Shown: piece by piece, positions 34,179-43,818 of the stretch | How the letters are laid out: each line of letters opens with the position of its first letter | Position numbering within the stretch: position 1 is the first letter of the stretch | Source: JANQIO01 sp965229625 | GTDB taxonomy: Bacteria > Pseudomonadota > Gammaproteobacteria > Pseudomonadales > Halieaceae | Direction: 5' to 3' | Assembly (NCBI GenBank): GCA_965229625.1 | Contig: CBDDJJ010000001.1 | Location: 744,001 to 808,000 of the forward strand | DNA length: 64,000 bases | The notes under the pieces: generated by a model | Told to the model about the DNA's origin: nothing | The model's database searches: none | What the model saw: the letters and a program-made list of their open reading frames with translations, nothing else | Position numbers and translations under genes: made by a program

Positions 34179-35093
34179 TCAGGGCATCATGTCGTCCTGC
34201 TCGGCGCCCTCTTTTACCGGTATCAGCAGGTCTTCCTTGCTGATCCCCAGCATCAACAGGCTGTTGGCAGCCACGTAGATCGATGAGTAGGTACCGATCA
34301 CCACGCCCACCAGCAGTGCCACCGCAAAGCCGAAGATCATCTCACCGCCAAACACCGCCAGCGCCACCAGCACCAGCAAGGTCGTGAATGAAGTCACCAG
34401 GGTTCTGGCCAGGGTTTCACTCAGCGACACGTTGATCACGTGGATCGGTTCCGCCTTGCGGATTTTGCGGAAGTTCTCGCGAATGCGATCCGACACGACA
34501 ATGGTGTCGTTAAGCGAGTAACCGATCACCGCCAGCAACGCCGCCAGCACTGTCAGATCAAACTCGATACCGGTAACGGAGAAGAAGCCCAGGGTGATCA
34601 GCACGTCGTGCGCCAGGGCCACCACTGCGCCCATGGAAAACTTGAACTGGAAGCGGAAGGCCACGTAAAGCATCACCAGGCCCAGGGCCATCAACATGGC
34701 AAGGCCACCCTGTTCTCGCAGTTCCTCGCCCACCTGGGGGCCGACAAACTCAATACGCCGCAGTTCCACCGTTCCGCTGTAGGCCGCCTGTAGCTGCGCC
34801 AGCAGGCGCGCGCCGTCCTTGTCGGAATAGCCCTGGGGCAGGCGGATGAGCACATCGCGGTCGGTACCAAAGCTCACGACCACCGCGCCGGCAAAGCCGC
34901 CGCTGTCGAGGTTGTCACGAATCTCCTGCAGCGGCGCGGTGTCGCTATAGTGGACTTCGACCAGGGTGCCACCGGTAAAGTCGAGACCCCAGTTGAGGCC
35001 GCGCACCGACAGTGAGCCAATGGAGGCCAGCAGCAGCATCACGCTGAAGGCCACGGCCACCCAGCGCTGGCCCATGAAATTTATGACTTTCAT
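34179..35093 (-). CDS. secF: Protein translocase subunit SecF
   Basis: 304 residues. It has the SecF start (INFMGQRWVAVAFSVMLLLA), the domain GLNWGLDFTGGTLVEVHYSD and five further membrane helices with the MMPL-like core (IGYSLNDTIVVSDRIRENFR, LVTSFTTLLVLVALAVFGGE). Together with SecD it uses the proton gradient to help export through SecYEG. It follows secD after five bases. Confidence 0.97.
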   Translation of the reverse strand: MKVINFMGQRWVAVAFSVMLLLASIGSLSVRGLNWGLDFTGGTLVEVHYSDTAPLQEIRDNLDSGGFAGAVVVSFGTDRDVLIRLPQGYSDKDGARLLAQLQAAYSGTVELRRIEFVGPQVGEELREQGGLAMLMALGLVMLYVAFRFQFKFSMGAVVALAHDVLITLGFFSVTGIEFDLTVLAALLAVIGYSLNDTIVVSDRIRENFRKIRKAEPIHVINVSLSETLARTLVTSFTTLLVLVALAVFGGEMIFGFAVALLVGVVIGTYSSIYVAANSLLMLGISKEDLLIPVKEGAEQDDMMP

Positions 35094-35098
35094 TGCGT

Positions 35099-36964
35099 TT
35101 ACCCGATCGCCAGCCGCTTCACATTGCGGCCGCCGTAGATGATATTGACGATTGCCCGGGTGCCGAGAATCGCCGTGAACATGGAGGTCATGATGCCGAT
35201 CGACAGCGTGACCGCAAAGCCCTTCACCGGCCCGGTGCCCACGGCATAGAGAATCACGGCGACCAGCAGGGTAGTCAGGTTGGCGTCGAGGATAGTCACC
35301 ACCGCGCGTTCAAAGCCCGCGTGTATCGCCATCTGTGGCGACAGCCCGCCCTTCAGCTCCTCGCGTATGCGCGCGAAGATCAGCACGTTGGCATCCACGG
35401 CCATACCAACCGTCAGCACGATGCCGGCGATGCCCGGCAGGGTCAGCGTGGCGCCGAGTATCGACATGCAGGCCAGCAGCAACACCAGGTTGCAGCTCAG
35501 GGCCACCACCGCAGCGATACCGAACACCCGGTAATAGGCCATCATGAACAGCACCACCGCCAGCAGGCCGATCTGCACCGAGGTCACACCCTTGGCAATG
35601 TTCTCCGCGCCCAGTGACGGGCCCACGGTGCGCTCTTCAACAAAGTCGATGGGAGCGGCCAGCGCGCCGGCGCGCAGCAACAGGGCGAGCTCAGAGGATT
35701 CCTGGGGGGAGTCGAGCCCGGTGATCTGGAACTGCGCCCCCAGCGCCGACTGGATCACCGGGGCGGTAATGACCTTTTTCTCGTCGTAGGGAATCTTGAC
35801 GACCACTTCTTCCCCGTCAGGCCCGCGCTCATAACGGGTCTTGTTCTTGCGCTCTATAAACAGTACGCCCATGCGCCGCTTGATGTTGTTGCGGGTAGCA
35901 CGGTGCATCAGGGCGCCACCCTCGCTGTCGAGGCTGATGTTCACATTGGGCTGGCCGTTCTGGTCGAAGCTGGCCTGGGCGTTGGCGACCCGTTCTCCGG
36001 TGATAATCACCTCGCGCTCGAGCCATTCAGCGCCGCCGCGATCGGCGCTGCGGTACTGGAACTCCTGGCGCTCCGACAACGGGGCATCGGCGGTCGCCAC
36101 CAGCCTGAACTCGAGGTTGGCGGTCTTGCCGAGGATGCGCTTGGCCTCGGCGGTATCCTGGATACCCGGAAGCTCCACCACGATACGGTTGCGGCCCTGG
36201 GGCTGCACCAGCGGCTCGGATACCCCCAGTTCGTTGACCCGATTGCGCAGGGTCGTCAGGTTCTGGCTGACCGCGTAGCGGGCAATTTCCTGGCGGCTGG
36301 CGTCAGACATCGCGGCGCTAAACAGGAATTCGCCGTCCGCTTCCTCGCGCTGCAGCACCAGTTCCCGGTAACTGTCGCGGACAGCATCCAGGGCCTGTTC
36401 GCGCTGCTGCTCGGTCTTGAAGCGTGCCACCACTTCGGACTCGTCCTCGAGACTGACAAAACCGCGGATGCGCTCCTCACGCATCAGCTTCTTGATAGCC
36501 GTGGTGTAGAACTCCAGGCGGCGCAGGATCGCCGCTTCGGTATCAACTTCCAGTTTGAAATGCACACCGCCGCTCAGATCCAGGCCCAGCTTCATCGGCT
36601 GGGCACCAAAGTCCAGCAGCCAGTCCGGCGTGGTGGGCGCCAGGTTGAGGGCGACGATGTAACCATCCCCAAGCGCGCGCTGCAGGGCGCGCTGGGCCGG
36701 CAACTGGTCATCCCTGCTATTGAGGCGAATCAGCGCATTGCGGCCCTCGCCCTGGATTTCGGCGCCAAAGTAGTCGACGCCAGCCTCGTCCAGCGTGCCG
36801 GTGGCCAGTTCCAGGGCGCGCGCATCGATGGTCAGCGAGCTGCTCTCGCCGCTGATCTGCAGCGCCGGGTCCGGCCGGTAAAGATTGGGGGCGGCGTAGA
36901 AAAACCCCAGCAGTACCACGCCGAGTACCAGCAGGTACTTCCACAGGGGGTATTTATTGATCAT
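35099..36964 (-). CDS. secD: Protein translocase subunit SecD
   Basis: 621 residues. A first helix (YPLWKYLLVLGVVLLGFFYA) is followed by the large periplasmic domain P1 with LGLDLSGGVHFKLEVDTEAA and VQPQGRNRIVVELPGIQDTA, and then five C-terminal helices with the motif GMAVDANVLIFARIREELKG that carries the proton-relay aspartate. In most gammaproteobacteria tgt and yajC precede secD, but here the neighbour upstream is purL on the same strand, so yajC must be elsewhere. Confidence 0.97.
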   Translation of the reverse strand: MINKYPLWKYLLVLGVVLLGFFYAAPNLYRPDPALQISGESSSLTIDARALELATGTLDEAGVDYFGAEIQGEGRNALIRLNSRDDQLPAQRALQRALGDGYIVALNLAPTTPDWLLDFGAQPMKLGLDLSGGVHFKLEVDTEAAILRRLEFYTTAIKKLMREERIRGFVSLEDESEVVARFKTEQQREQALDAVRDSYRELVLQREEADGEFLFSAAMSDASRQEIARYAVSQNLTTLRNRVNELGVSEPLVQPQGRNRIVVELPGIQDTAEAKRILGKTANLEFRLVATADAPLSERQEFQYRSADRGGAEWLEREVIITGERVANAQASFDQNGQPNVNISLDSEGGALMHRATRNNIKRRMGVLFIERKNKTRYERGPDGEEVVVKIPYDEKKVITAPVIQSALGAQFQITGLDSPQESSELALLLRAGALAAPIDFVEERTVGPSLGAENIAKGVTSVQIGLLAVVLFMMAYYRVFGIAAVVALSCNLVLLLACMSILGATLTLPGIAGIVLTVGMAVDANVLIFARIREELKGGLSPQMAIHAGFERAVVTILDANLTTLLVAVILYAVGTGPVKGFAVTLSIGIMTSMFTAILGTRAIVNIIYGGRNVKRLAIG

Positions 36965-37061
36965 GGTTCACCTGAGAAAAAAGCCGCGCCATTATAAGGA
37001 ATAAGTAGGGGCGGACAAGCTGGGCTTCAAGGCCCCGTATGCACCGACCTTGCGCCAGCGC

Positions 37062-40000
37062 CTAGCCCACCCAACGACGCGCATTGCGGAACAGGCGTAG
37101 CCAGGCGCCCTCCTCCCCCCAGTCGTCCGGGTGCCAGGAGTTCTGCACGCTGCGGAACACCCGCTCCGGATGCGGCATCATAATGGTAACGCGGCCGTCA
37201 GCACTGCACAGGCCGGTGATGCCCGCCGGCGAGCCGTTGGGATTGGCCGGGTAGCGCTCCGCCACGTCCAGTTCATTGCTGATGTACCGTAAGGCCACAT
37301 GGTCCTCGGCCGCGGCCAGTTGCGCAGGATCGTGGAACTCCGCCCGGCCCTCGCCATGAGCCACTGCGATCGGCATGTGCGATCCCGCCATGCCCTCCAG
37401 CAGGATCGACGCGGACTCCTGGACCCGCACCAGCGCCAGCCGCGCCTCGAACTGCTCGGAGCGATTGCGCACAAAGTGCGGCCAGTGATCAGCCCCGGGG
37501 ACCAGCTCGCGCAGGTTGGACATCATCTGGCAACCGTTGCAGACGCCGAGCGCGAAGCTGTCCTCGCGCTGGAAGAACCCGCTGAAGGCATCCCGCAGGC
37601 GCTGATTGAACAAGACCCGCTTGGCCCAACCCTCGCCGGCTCCCAGCACGTCACCGTAGGAGAAGCCGCCACAGGCCACCAGGCCCTTGAACTCATCGAG
37701 CTCAAAGCGGCCGCTGTCGAGGTCGTTCATGTGCACATCCACCGCGGTGAATCCGGCGCGGTCAAAAGCGGCGGCCATCTCGACGTGGCCGTTGACCCCC
37801 TGCTCGCGGAGAATGGCAATCCGCGGTCGCGCCCCGGTGGCCACCGCGGGGGCAGCGACGTCATCGGCGGGATCAAAGCTCAGGGCCACGCTGAGGCCAG
37901 GGTCATCCTCGCGGATGGATTCGAATTCCTCGCGCGCACAATCCGGATTGTCGCGCAGGCTCTGGATGCGATAGGAGGTCTGTACCCAGGCCTGGTGCAG
38001 CGCCGTTCTCGAGGCGGCCAGCAGCGTCTCTCCCTGCACAGTGATATCGATAAGCTCACCGGGTACCGCCGTCCCCAGGTCTACAAGGCAATCCTGCAAG
38101 CCGAGGGTGGCGGCCTGTTCGCGAATCGCCAGCAGGTCGGTTTCTGCCACTTGCAGCACCGCCCCCGCCTCTTCATTGAACAGCATGGCCAGCGCATCGT
38201 CGGGATCGCCCAGGTCCAGCGCCAGCCCACAATGCCCGGCGAAAGCCATCTCCAGCAAGCTGACGACCAGGCCGCCGTCAGAGCGGTCGTGGTAGGCCAG
38301 CAATGTCTGGTCCGCAATCAACTGCTGAACAAAAGCGAAAAAGTTCTTGAGCAGCGCCGGGTCTTCTACGTCCGGGACGCGGCTGTCGTGCGCGCCGTAT
38401 ACCTGGGCCAGTGCAGAACCACCCAGGCGCTGCGCTCCGCGGGCCAGGTCGACCAGCAGCAGGCGATTGCCCGTGGCCGTCCTCAGTTCCGGCGTAACGC
38501 TGAGCCGCACATCCGTGACCGGGCTGAAGGCGGACACGATCAGCGAGACTGGCGCCGTTACCGCCTTGCTCTCCCCGGCCTCGTCCCAGGTCGTGCGCAT
38601 GGACATGGAGTCCTTGCCCACGGGAATGGTAATTCCCAACGCCGGGCAGAACTCCATACCCACTGCGCGCACGGTGTCATACAGCACTTCGTCTTCGCGG
38701 CCACTGCCGGCGGCACACATCCAGTTGGCGGACAGCTTGATGTCTTCGATGCGGGCAATGGGCGCTGCGGCAATATTGGTAATAGCTTCGGCGATCGCCA
38801 TACGTCCTGACGCCGGCCCACTGAACAGGGCCAGCGGCGTGCGCTCGCCCATGGCCATGGCTTCACCGGCATAGCTGTCGTAGGCCACGGTAGTCACCGC
38901 GCAATCCGCCACCGGCACCTGCCATGGACCCACCATCTGGTCCCGGTTCACCATGCCGGTCACGGTGCGATCGCCAATGGTAATCAGGAAGCCCTTGCCC
39001 GCCACCGTTGGCAGTGACAGCACTCGTGCCAGGGCCTCCTCGAGAGCAATGCCGCGGGTATCAAACACCGCTTCCGGAGCCGGCGTGCGAGTGACCGTGC
39101 GGTGCATGCGCGGCGGTTTCCCGAACAAAACCGACATCGGCAGGTCGACCGGCCGGTTGCCAAAGCGCTGGTCCCCAAGGGTAATGTGTTTCTCTTCCGT
39201 GGCCTCTCCCACCACCGCATAAGGACAGCGTTCGCGTGCGCAGATTTGTTCGAACACCGGCATATCCGCCGGCGCTACGGACATGACGTAGCGCTCCTGG
39301 GCCTCGTTGCACCAGATTTCCAGGGGCGTCATTCCCGGTTCGTCACTGGGAATGTTGCGCAGCTCGAAGCGGCCTCCTCGATCCCCATCCTTGACCAGTT
39401 CCGGGAAGGCATTGGACAGCCCGCCGGCGCCGACATCGTGAATAAAGGCAATCGGGTTGTGCGCGCCCATCTGCCAGCAGCGGTCGATCACTTCCTGGCA
39501 ACGCCGCTCGATCTCCGGGTTCTGGCGCTGTACCGAGGCAAAGTCGAGGTCTTCGGCGCTGGCGCCGCTGTCCATCGAAGAAGCGGCGCCGCCACCGAGG
39601 CCGATCAGCATCGCCGGACCACCCAACACGACCAGCTGGTGGCCGGGTTCGATAGCGCCTTTTTCGACGTGCTCCTCACGGATATTGCCGTACCCGCCGG
39701 CAATCATGATCGGCTTGTGATAGCCGCGTACCTCCCCCGCCAGCTCCATTTCGAAGCTGCGGAAATAGCCGCAAAGGTTGGGGCGGCCATATTCATTATT
39801 GAACGCGGCGCCACCGATCGGGCCTTCAATCATGATATCCAGCGCGGAGACGATGCGACCCGGTTTGCCGTAGTCCTGTTCCCAGGGTTGCTGGTAGCCG
39901 GGAATCTGCAGGTTGGACACTGAAAAACCGGTCAGGCCGACCTTGGGTTTGGAGCCGCGTCCCACCGCGCCCTCGTCGCGGATCTCTCCACCGGAGCCGG

Positions 40001-40919
40001 TGCCCGCACCCGGGAAGGGAGCGATCGCCGTCGGGTGGTTGTGGGTCTCCACCTTCATCAGCAGGTGAATGGCCTCCTGGCTATAGCCATACTCGGCGCT
40101 GTCCGCGGCCGGGTAGAAGCGGCCGGCATGGTGACCCTGCACGACAGCCGCATTGTCGGAATAGGCGGAAAGCACGCCCTCCCCGCCCAGGGCGTGGGTG
40201 TTGCGGATCATCTGGAACAGGGAATGGGCCTGGTCCTCGCCATCGATGGACCAGCTGGCATTGAATATCTTGTGGCGGCAGTGTTCTGAGTTCGCCTGGG
40301 CGAACATCATCAGCTCGACATCGGTGGGATTGCGCGCCAGGCCCTGGAAGCTCTCCACCAGGTAGTCGATTTCGTCATCCGCCAGGGCCAGGCCGAGTTC
40401 GCGGTTGGCGGTTTCCAGCGCCGGGCGGCCACCCTCGAGGATATCAACGCGGCTCATTTCACGGGGCTGGTGTTGTGCAAACAACGCGGCGGCATCGTCT
40501 TCGGCAGCCAGCACCGTCTCCACCATGCGGTCGTGCAGCAGCGCGGCGATCTCGTCGATGGACGCATCCCCCAGAAGCTCGACCCGATAGGCTATACCGC
40601 GCTCGATACGGCGCAGCTTTTGCAGCCCGCAGCCATGGGCAATATCGGTGGCCTTGCTGGACCAGGGTGAGCGAGTTCCGACCCGCGGCACCACCAGGAA
40701 CAGGGTGCCGGTATCTACGGAGTCCGCCAGCTGGGGACCGTATTGGCAGAGTCGTTCGAGCACCGCCAGTTCGGTGTCACCGATGGCGCCATCGTAGTCG
40801 ATGAAATGCGTGAATCGAGCACTGACGGCGCCGATGTCCGGGTGAGCCTGCTGGAGCTGTGCCTTGAGTTTCTGAAGCCTGAATTCCGACAGGGCCGGAG
40901 CGCCGGGCAGCGTGATCAT
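37062..40919 (-). CDS. purL: Phosphoribosylformylglycinamidine synthase PurL
   Basis: 1285 residues, the large single-chain form. N-terminal PurS-like domain, linker, then two synthetase halves (FAQANSEHCRHKIFNASWSI, THNHPTAIAPFPGAGTGSGG, GGLSNAFPELVKDGDRGG) and a C-terminal glutaminase domain with nucleophile cysteine in FALGVCNGCQMMSNLRELVP and catalytic histidine in the closing IMMPHPERVFRS. It catalyses the fourth step of purine synthesis. It diverges from mltF with 144 bases between, the arrangement known in Pseudomonas. Confidence 0.97.
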   Translation of the reverse strand: MITLPGAPALSEFRLQKLKAQLQQAHPDIGAVSARFTHFIDYDGAIGDTELAVLERLCQYGPQLADSVDTGTLFLVVPRVGTRSPWSSKATDIAHGCGLQKLRRIERGIAYRVELLGDASIDEIAALLHDRMVETVLAAEDDAAALFAQHQPREMSRVDILEGGRPALETANRELGLALADDEIDYLVESFQGLARNPTDVELMMFAQANSEHCRHKIFNASWSIDGEDQAHSLFQMIRNTHALGGEGVLSAYSDNAAVVQGHHAGRFYPAADSAEYGYSQEAIHLLMKVETHNHPTAIAPFPGAGTGSGGEIRDEGAVGRGSKPKVGLTGFSVSNLQIPGYQQPWEQDYGKPGRIVSALDIMIEGPIGGAAFNNEYGRPNLCGYFRSFEMELAGEVRGYHKPIMIAGGYGNIREEHVEKGAIEPGHQLVVLGGPAMLIGLGGGAASSMDSGASAEDLDFASVQRQNPEIERRCQEVIDRCWQMGAHNPIAFIHDVGAGGLSNAFPELVKDGDRGGRFELRNIPSDEPGMTPLEIWCNEAQERYVMSVAPADMPVFEQICARERCPYAVVGEATEEKHITLGDQRFGNRPVDLPMSVLFGKPPRMHRTVTRTPAPEAVFDTRGIALEEALARVLSLPTVAGKGFLITIGDRTVTGMVNRDQMVGPWQVPVADCAVTTVAYDSYAGEAMAMGERTPLALFSGPASGRMAIAEAITNIAAAPIARIEDIKLSANWMCAAGSGREDEVLYDTVRAVGMEFCPALGITIPVGKDSMSMRTTWDEAGESKAVTAPVSLIVSAFSPVTDVRLSVTPELRTATGNRLLLVDLARGAQRLGGSALAQVYGAHDSRVPDVEDPALLKNFFAFVQQLIADQTLLAYHDRSDGGLVVSLLEMAFAGHCGLALDLGDPDDALAMLFNEEAGAVLQVAETDLLAIREQAATLGLQDCLVDLGTAVPGELIDITVQGETLLAASRTALHQAWVQTSYRIQSLRDNPDCAREEFESIREDDPGLSVALSFDPADDVAAPAVATGARPRIAILREQGVNGHVEMAAAFDRAGFTAVDVHMNDLDSGRFELDEFKGLVACGGFSYGDVLGAGEGWAKRVLFNQRLRDAFSGFFQREDSFALGVCNGCQMMSNLRELVPGADHWPHFVRNRSEQFEARLALVRVQESASILLEGMAGSHMPIAVAHGEGRAEFHDPAQLAAAEDHVALRYISNELDVAERYPANPNGSPAGITGLCSADGRVTIMMPHPERVFRSVQNSWHPDDWGEEGAWLRLFRNARRWVG

Positions 40920-41063
40920 CCGCGGGATCGCCTGTGTGTGCTCGTGAAACTGCAGTCCGTGGGCCGGTCTGCTGAAAAGCGCGCTATTGTACTGTATTCC
41001 CCCGAGGGCGTCAGCGCCGTATGGCCGCTTTCTGGTCTTCCGGCGCGGGGCTACACTTGCGAC

Positions 41064-42491
41064 ATGGATAGATTCAAACCGCTACTGCCTGCCCTGCTCG
41101 CCGCCCTGTTGGCGCAGGCCTGTTCCGGCAAGGACACCCTGCAACAGGTGCGCGAAAGGGGCGAGTTGATCGTAGCCACGCGCAATGGCCCCACTACCTA
41201 TTTCATCGACAAGGGCGAGCCGGCGGGCTTTGAGCATGAACTGGTTAGCCAGTTTGCCGAGGAACTGGGCGTCAGTGTCCGCTACCAGTCCCGTCACAAT
41301 ATCAGCGACATTCTCGACGACATCCGTCGCACCCAGGTGGATTTTGCCGCCGCGGGGCTGACGCCAACGCCCAGCCGCGAGGTCGAGTTTCGCTTCACTG
41401 CACCTTACTACGATATTGACCCGCAGATTATCTACCTGGCAGGCACCGCCAAACCGCGTAGCGTCGAAGACCTCTACGACAGCCGCGTGGTCACCATGGC
41501 CTCCAGTAGCCACGCCGAGGCGCTCGCCCTGCTGCGGCGGGACTATCCCGACCTGGCCTGGCAGGAAATCGAGGATGTCGAACCCCTGGACCTGATGGAT
41601 ATGGTGACCACCGGAGCGGCGACCTATGCAGTCATCGACTCTAACGAGTTCGTGGCCAACCGCAGTTTTCATCCCAAGCTGCGGGTCGGATTCAACCTGG
41701 GCGAACAGCAGTCCCTGGCCTGGCTGTTTTCGCAGCGCCCTGAAGATGACAGCCTGTTGCAGGCCGCCAACGACTTCCTGGCCCGCATCGAGGCTGACGG
41801 CAGCCTGGCGCGGCTCAAGGAACGCCAGTTTGGCCACGCCTGGGGTGTGGACCAGGTAGATTCGCAGACCTTCAATCGCCGCATGCGCCAGCGCCTGCCG
41901 CAGTACGAACAGATGTTTCGGCAGGTGGCCGCCGAGTACCAGCTCGACTGGCAGTTGCTGGCAGCGATCGCCTACCAGGAGTCACACTGGAATCCGCGTG
42001 CCCGCTCTCCCACTGGCGTGCGCGGCATGATGATGCTGACCCAGTCCACAGCGCGTGAGATGGACGTGCGCAACCGGCTGGATGCCCTGCAAAGCCTGCG
42101 CGGAGGTGCGCGCTATTTCAAGAAGGTCAAGCGCCTGCTGCCCGCCGATGTCCTGGAGCCCGACCGCACCTGGTTTGCGCTGGCGTCCTACAACATCGGC
42201 CGTGGCCACCTGGAGGATGCTCGCATCCTCACCGAACGCCAGGGTGGTGACCCGCACCTGTGGGCGGACGTCAAGGAACGGCTGCCGCTGCTACAACGCA
42301 GCAAATACTACAAAACCGTGAGATACGGCTATGCTCGCGGCAATGAACCCGTCACCTACGTGAAGAACATCCGCCACTACTACAACATCCTCGCCTGGCA
42401 GGATATTGCCGCCAACCGGCCGCCGCCGCCGGTAGACGCCAACGAGTATCTTCCCGCGGTGCTGGAGTCGGTGGACCTGACCGCCCTGTGA
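41064..42491 (+). CDS. mltF: Membrane-bound lytic murein transglycosylase F
   Basis: 475 residues from the ATG at 41064 (the frame is open from 40743 but that part lies inside purL). The lipoprotein signal ends in LLAQAC. The first domain is a solute-binding-protein fold (LQQVRERGELIVATRNGPTT, FDAAG-type segment VDFAAAGLTPTPSREVEF). The second is a slt-type transglycosylase with the catalytic glutamate in AIAYQESHWNPRARSPTG and the motif GMMMLTQSTA. It cleaves glycan strands at the outer membrane. The stop overlaps the GNAT gene start. Confidence 0.96.
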   Translation: MDRFKPLLPALLAALLAQACSGKDTLQQVRERGELIVATRNGPTTYFIDKGEPAGFEHELVSQFAEELGVSVRYQSRHNISDILDDIRRTQVDFAAAGLTPTPSREVEFRFTAPYYDIDPQIIYLAGTAKPRSVEDLYDSRVVTMASSSHAEALALLRRDYPDLAWQEIEDVEPLDLMDMVTTGAATYAVIDSNEFVANRSFHPKLRVGFNLGEQQSLAWLFSQRPEDDSLLQAANDFLARIEADGSLARLKERQFGHAWGVDQVDSQTFNRRMRQRLPQYEQMFRQVAAEYQLDWQLLAAIAYQESHWNPRARSPTGVRGMMMLTQSTAREMDVRNRLDALQSLRGGARYFKKVKRLLPADVLEPDRTWFALASYNIGRGHLEDARILTERQGGDPHLWADVKERLPLLQRSKYYKTVRYGYARGNEPVTYVKNIRHYYNILAWQDIAANRPPPPVDANEYLPAVLESVDLTAL

Positions 42492-43021
42492 GCCCGCCTG
42501 ACCTGCAGCCTACCCTGGTCGGCCGGCGTATCACCCTGCGCCCGCTGCATGAGGATGACTTTGAGTCGCTCTACACCGCAGCGGCAGACCCTGAAGTCTG
42601 GGTACAGCATCCGGACTCAACACGCTACCAGCGAACTGCTTTCGAGGAGCGATTCTTCCGCGGCGCCATTGCCTCTGGTGGCGCGCTCGCAGTGATCGAC
42701 AACGCCGGCGGCAGTATTATCGGCTCTTCGCGCTACTACGAATGGGAACCGCAGCTGCCCTCTATCTGCATTGGTTACACCTTCCTGGCCACGCGCTACT
42801 GGGGGGATGGCACCAACAGTGAAATGAAAGCCCTGATGCTGGGACATGCTTTCACCTTTGCCGATAGCGTCTGGTTTCACATCGGGGAAAACAACCTGCG
42901 CTCGCGGCGTGCCGTGGAAAAACTCGGCGCCACGCTGAGGAAGGCCGAGCCCGCCGAGGTCGAAGGCCAAGCTTTCACCAAGCTCTACTACTGCCTGGAA
43001 CGGCGGGCCTGGCTTGGCTGA
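42488..43021 (+). CDS. GNAT-family acetyltransferase (RimJ/RimL type)
   Basis: 177 residues. The N-terminus LVGRRITLRPLHEDDFESLY and the acetyl-CoA-binding region YWGDGTNSEMKALMLGHAFT and NNLRSRRAVEKLGATLRKAE match the RimJ/RimL-like GNAT group. The substrate could be a protein N-terminus, an antibiotic or a small amine. The GTG start overlaps the mltF stop (GTGA), so it is translated from the mltF transcript. Confidence 0.88.
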   Translation: MSPPDLQPTLVGRRITLRPLHEDDFESLYTAAADPEVWVQHPDSTRYQRTAFEERFFRGAIASGGALAVIDNAGGSIIGSSRYYEWEPQLPSICIGYTFLATRYWGDGTNSEMKALMLGHAFTFADSVWFHIGENNLRSRRAVEKLGATLRKAEPAEVEGQAFTKLYYCLERRAWLG

Positions 43022-43751
43022 GTTCTACGACCAGATCGGCGCGGGCTACCGTGCCTACCGCTCGCCTGATCCGAGAATACAGGCGCTACTCACCGAAGCG
43101 TTGGGAGATTGTCGCTCGGTACTGAATGTGGGAGCGGGCGCCGGCTCCTACGAGCCCACCGACAGGCCAACGCTTGCGGTGGAGCCCTCTCCGGTAATGA
43201 TCGCCCAGCGCAGCGCTGCGTTGAACCCGGTGGTGCGCGCCCACGCCGAGGCCCTGCCTTTCCCGGACCAGAGTTTTGATGCGGCGCTGGCCTTGCTCAC
43301 CGTCCACCATTGGCCGGATCGTATCGGCGGACTAAAAGAACTGCGACGTGTCGCCCGCCGCGAGATCATCGTTTTCACCCACGACGGATTTCACGACAGC
43401 TTCTGGTTGATGGACTACTTTCCGGAAATACTCGAGCTGGACGAGCGCATCATGCCCACGGTAGAAGAGTTCGAATCCGTTTACGACAGGGTGCGGGAGG
43501 TACGGGTACCGATACCAGCGAACTGCAGCGATGGCTTCCTGGCGGCCTACTGGCAACGGCCCGAGGCCTATCTGGATGCCGGTGTGCGCAGTGCCATTTC
43601 AGCCTTTGCCATGATTGACGAGGTCGAGGCCGGGCTCGAACGACTGAGCGACGACCTCGCCAGTGGCGCCTGGCAGCAACGCCATGGCACGCTGATGGAA
43701 CTCGACAGCCTGGATGTGGGGTACAAACTGGTAATCGCCAGCCTGGATTGA
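43014..43751 (+). CDS. SAM-dependent methyltransferase (class I)
   Basis: 245 residues from a TTG start that overlaps the GNAT stop by eight bases; no ATG lies near. The SAM-binding site is VLNVGAGAGSYEPTDR with the acidic residue in TLAVEPSPVMI, then LPFPDQSFDAALALLTVHHW. This is the methyltransferase-11 pattern of small-molecule enzymes. The substrate is unknown. It is the third gene of the mltF transcript. Confidence 0.86.
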   Translation: MAEFYDQIGAGYRAYRSPDPRIQALLTEALGDCRSVLNVGAGAGSYEPTDRPTLAVEPSPVMIAQRSAALNPVVRAHAEALPFPDQSFDAALALLTVHHWPDRIGGLKELRRVARREIIVFTHDGFHDSFWLMDYFPEILELDERIMPTVEEFESVYDRVREVRVPIPANCSDGFLAAYWQRPEAYLDAGVRSAISAFAMIDEVEAGLERLSDDLASGAWQQRHGTLMELDSLDVGYKLVIASLD

Positions 43752-43818
43752 GCCAAACAACACACCATCACGCAAAATCCGAACAGCACCGGTGACGTAT
43801 CATCCGTCGATGGCAGAT

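Noticed and set aside
35903..36997. 364-codon plus-strand frame opposite secD
   Set aside because: Shadow of secD without any recognisable motif or ribosome binding site.
37299..38810. 503-codon plus-strand frame opposite purL
   Set aside because: It is the antisense shadow of a well-defined PurL frame in GC-rich DNA, with low-complexity, histidine/glutamine/arginine-rich content and no domain.
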